Assembly: GCA_910584125.1 (NCBI GenBank)
Contig: CAJTXU010000062.1
Location: forward strand, 1-5,379
DNA length: 5,379 nucleotides
Origin: an uncultured Muribaculaceae bacterium
Lineage (GTDB): Bacteria; Bacteroidota; Bacteroidia; Bacteroidales; Muribaculaceae
Direction of reading: 5' to 3'
A program made the position numbers and the translations under genes. The notes beneath the pieces are model-generated. The model was not told the origin of the DNA, ran no database searches, and worked only from the letters and a program-made list of their open reading frames with translations. Positions 1 through 3,200 of this stretch are shown piece after piece; position 1 is the stretch's first letter; the number at the start of each line of letters is the position of its first letter.

Positions 1-16
1 ATAATTCATCATTAAT

Positions 17-36
17 CATTAGGATAATCCCTAATG
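17..36. repeat. Inverted repeat with 7-bp arms (possible hairpin)
   Basis: CATTAGG at 17-23 is the exact reverse complement of CCTAATG at 30-36, with a 6-base loop. An alternative fold uses GGAT/ATCC (22-25 with 27-30) around one base. No T-tract follows on either strand, so a classical intrinsic terminator is not supported. It could be a weak hairpin, a dyad protein-binding site or chance. Confidence 0.4.
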
Positions 37-67
37 GGGCGGATTGGGGAGCGTTCCGGGGGAGGGG
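36..67 (+). promoter_or_regulatory. Four G-runs, potential G-quadruplex motif
   Basis: Runs of four or more G occur at 36-39, 46-49, 58-62 and 64-67, separated by 6, 8 and 1 bases. This is the pattern of a four-run G-quadruplex on the + strand, and so in the transcript if transcribed. The G bias is abrupt between an AT-rich edge and an AC-rich leader. The pattern is seen directly; folding and any regulatory role are inference. Confidence 0.35.
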
Positions 68-83
68 ACGGCGGTCCCGGAAC
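53..83. repeat. GC-rich inverted repeat with 8-bp arms
   Basis: GTTCCGGG at 53-60 pairs perfectly with CCCGGAAC at 76-83 around a 15-base purine-rich loop. The stem is GC-rich and should be stable in RNA. It lies 59 bases before the start codon, so it would be in the 5' UTR if transcription begins upstream. No U-tract follows. The left arm shares bases 58-60 with the G-run cluster at 36-67, so the two structures would compete. Confidence 0.45.
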
Positions 84-100
84 ACACAGAACCTTACGGT

Positions 101-141
101 TACAAACAAAACAACACAAATAACTTTTTAACCCATTTAAT
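101..141 (+). promoter_or_regulatory. A/T-rich translation initiation leader, no Shine-Dalgarno
   Basis: The 40 bases before the ATG are almost free of G and rich in A, C and T. Nothing resembling AGGAGG lies 5-12 bases before the start. Bacteroidota genes usually initiate without a strong Shine-Dalgarno and with an A-rich, unstructured leader, so this fits the start at 142 and supports the phylum call. Confidence 0.5.
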
Positions 142-219
142 ATGAAAAAAAACTTAACCAAACTGGTCTCGCTGGCCGTGTTGGGTAGTTTTTTCGTGCC
201 GCCTCAACCCGTAGAGGCG
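142..219 (+). other. Sec signal peptide, signal peptidase I type
   Basis: Residues 1-26 have a basic N-region (Lys2, Lys3, Lys7), a hydrophobic core (about Leu8-Val19) and a Pro-rich C-region ending Val24-Glu25-Ala26. Val at -3 and Ala at -1 fit the signal peptidase I rule, giving a mature N-terminus at Lys27. No cysteine lies near the cleavage site, so it is not a lipoprotein signal, unlike canonical SusD, SusE and SusF. The protein should reach the periplasm and may go further by another route. Confidence 0.85.
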
Positions 220-3200
220 AAACGGATTTACTACGACAACTCAAGCACGCAATGGAGCAGTGTAAGGGTTAACAGCTGGAGCGGTACGAATCCGGTAAAT
301 TCTACCGTCATGTCTTCAGATGGTAATAATCGTTTTTACTGTGATGTCAATGACGAGTTCAAGCCTCAAAATCTTGAATTTCATGATGCCAACGATTATA
401 ACAGCAAGACGGAAATAATCAACTCCTCAAGTTTCAATATCCCTGCAAACACGGTGTTCAAGGGTTTGAAAAATGGGAGTTCGACAAAGCTCATTGTCCT
501 GCCTACAGACAATAAGCTTTATCTTGTCGGGAAAGTGAATGGTAATAATTGGACTCCCGCGAATGCGATTCCGATGGAGACTTCTGACGGTCTCGTCTAT
601 ACAAAAAACGTGAAATTTGATACAACAGGTGAATTCTCTCTCATCACAGCTAAAGGGACTTCGTCTGATGCGTGGGGAATGCCCAATTCCAATATCCGTT
701 ACCATTCAGAAGACAGTGGCCATAAGGGTATAGATCTTGATTATCCCGATAATCTGTCTATCAGATTCGGCAATATTGGTGGCTCAAATGGATGGAAACT
801 CAATAATCTTGACACTAACAAGGAGTATGTCATTACTGTTGACTTCAATTCCTATACGGTGAAAATTAGTGAGCCGTCTGATGATAAGCTCTATTACTTC
901 TGCAGTGAAGGAAAAGATAATTGGGCCGCGGGAGGATCTAAACAAGTGCAGGTCGGCTCTAAGCTTGAACTTACGGCTGCAAGTGGCGGAACAAGCTATT
1001 TTGTATTCGGCACAGATCCGACTCTGAGTTGGAGTTCCGATAAATTGTATGCTCTCGGTTCAAGTCAGGATGTATCGAATGATGGCGAATATACCGCTAC
1101 CTATAAAGCAGGAACTGCTGCTTTCGAGGTAAAGAACGGCACATACACCATCACGGTGACCGAGTTCAATCCCGGCGTTTCTGTGAAATTCTCTGTAGCT
1201 AAGAAGGGTGTTGTCGAAGACAACAAGCTCTATTACTTCACGAAGACGGGCGACAGCTGGGGCAACGCAACGGAAATCAACGTTGACGGGACCTTCACGG
1301 TAACAAGCTCGGGCAATTCCGACAAGAAGTATTTTGTTTTCGGTAAGAACTCCACGTATAGCAACGACGCTCTTTATGGCGCCGGCAGCGAGACGCAGGT
1401 TCAGAACGGCCAGTCCTACACCGGCCAGTCCGGCAATTCAAATGCTTTCTATGTGCTCGACGGCACATATACCGTCACTGTGACCGGGTTCAACGCCGGT
1501 TCTTCGGTGAATTTCTCTGTTGTCAAGGAGGGTGACACCCCCGGCCCCGGTCCCGATCCTGTCGGCACGGGCCTCTATATGGTTACCGCCTATGGTACTG
1601 GCGGTGACAATCTCAGCGCGTGGGTTTCGACACCACTCGTTAAGTCGGGCGACGTGTATACCTGCACTTTCGGATCAGGCGACAACTTCCCTAAGGACAA
1701 GGACTACTGTATCTATTTCGAATCGCGCGACGAGAACGGCAATGTGCTGCAATCTTATGGAAAGAAACAGGCCATCGGCGCCCAGCCCTGGAACGATGTC
1801 GATGAAATCAGCGTCGGCGGTTCGAAGGAGATGAATATCCATGACGGCCACGTCAAGGCCGCCTACAAGTTCCATTTCGGCAAAGACGCGGTCAACATTA
1901 AGGTTGACTTCTCCAACCCGGCTAAGCCTGTGTTCTCCATCTCCGAGCTTGCCACGAACAGCATCTCGCTGGTCGTTGGCGACAAGATTATGGAGACCAA
2001 GAGCATCAAGGGCGGCGGCACTCTGAAATTCGAAACGTTACTGAAGAATGGAAACAGCGTCGTGTTCCGCTCGGCAGGCAAGGTTTTCGGTCCTGCGGGC
2101 GAGAGCGACGTGATGGTTGAAGGCGCGGCGCAATACCTCGACATCTCGGCCACCGACGGCAGGAAGTTCATCTGGAACGCCGCGACCGGCAAGGCTGAGA
2201 TTTCCGTTACCGTCGACAAGGACGGCAACGTGACCGGCGTTTCGTTCGCCGAGCTTCCGACCGAACTCTACTACTACACCATGACGAACGGTGCGTGGAC
2301 AGAAGGCAAGCTCATCGAAAAGGGGGGCAAGTTCGAGGTGGAGCATTCCAGCCCTATCTTCGTGATCTTCGGCATGGACCCCGTCAAGGACAAGGATAAC
2401 GGAAGGAATCTCTATGGCGTGGCGTCCAACAGTCTCGTCGAAAGCTCTTCGACCGCAAGGGCGCAGTTCGGAATGAACTCCGGCTACTACCTCGCGTCAG
2501 GCAAATGGACAATCACGGTCACGGACTATGTCGCGGCCGAATATGTCGATTTCGAGGCGGTACGCACCGGCGACGCAGCCATACCGGCCGACGGATACAC
2601 CTATTATTCGCTTAAGGAAGAAGGCGGTGCGCAAACCGGCAATCTCAAACTTGAATGGGACGGTAGCCTCGGCTTCTATACGGCGGTTCTTCCCTCTGGC
2701 AATAAAGGCAAAAAATACAAGGTCTATGCCGCCAAGGAAGGTGAATATACCGACCATACCGGAGACTATTTCGGCTGGGGCAGCAACAACAGCGACCATG
2801 TGGAGATAGTCGGCAAGACCGGCACCACCCCGATCTATCAAAACGATAACGCCATATGGCTGGAGTGCGACAACGAGCACCTCGTCATAGTCAAGGTGGA
2901 GAACGGACGCTACTCCAAGCCGATATCGCTCTCATTCCGCGAGACCCTCGACCCCCAGAAGGCCGGGAAGATATATCTCATCTCGCAATATCTCAACGAC
3001 AACACCGAGTCTCCGGCATGGGAGATGAAACCGCAGCCTGACGGCACGTACTTCCTCGATGAGTTTGCGATGCGCAAGTGCGACTACAAGAACAAGGCCG
3101 GCGAGTACTGCATGCAGATTGTGCAATATGACGAGTCGGGAAGACGTCTTGTGGCAGACGTGCTCAGAGACGGATTCTTCGTGCCGCGTGACTTCAATCG

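Larger units (their letters stand above)
1..141. other. 5' intergenic / leader region
   Basis: This stretch has no convincing gene. It divides into three parts of very different composition: an AT-rich edge (about 1-35), a G-rich island (36-80) and an A/C-rich leader (about 82-141). Frame 1 carries stops at 13-15, 25-27 and 121-123, so the large downstream gene cannot begin further left. I looked for the Bacteroidota promoter pair (TTTG near -33, TAnnTTTG near -7) and found no convincing match; TAACTTTT at 121-128 is close to the -7 element but has no partner and sits too near the start codon. The promoter is therefore either unrecognised or left of the window. Confidence 0.7.

Noticed and set aside
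17..83. Inverted repeats as intrinsic terminators of an upstream gene
   Set aside because: Neither hairpin is followed by a T-run on the plus strand, nor by a matching run on the minus strand.
121..128. TAACTTTT as a Bacteroidota -7 promoter element (TAnnTTTG)
   Set aside because: The final G is missing, no TTTG lies at the right distance upstream, and the transcript would have almost no leader before the ATG at 142.
1520..1834. Plus-strand 104-codon frame inside the main gene
   Set aside because: It is an out-of-frame reading rich in Ser, Thr, Arg and Pro, typical of a shadow frame, with no start signal. The main frame is continuous through it.
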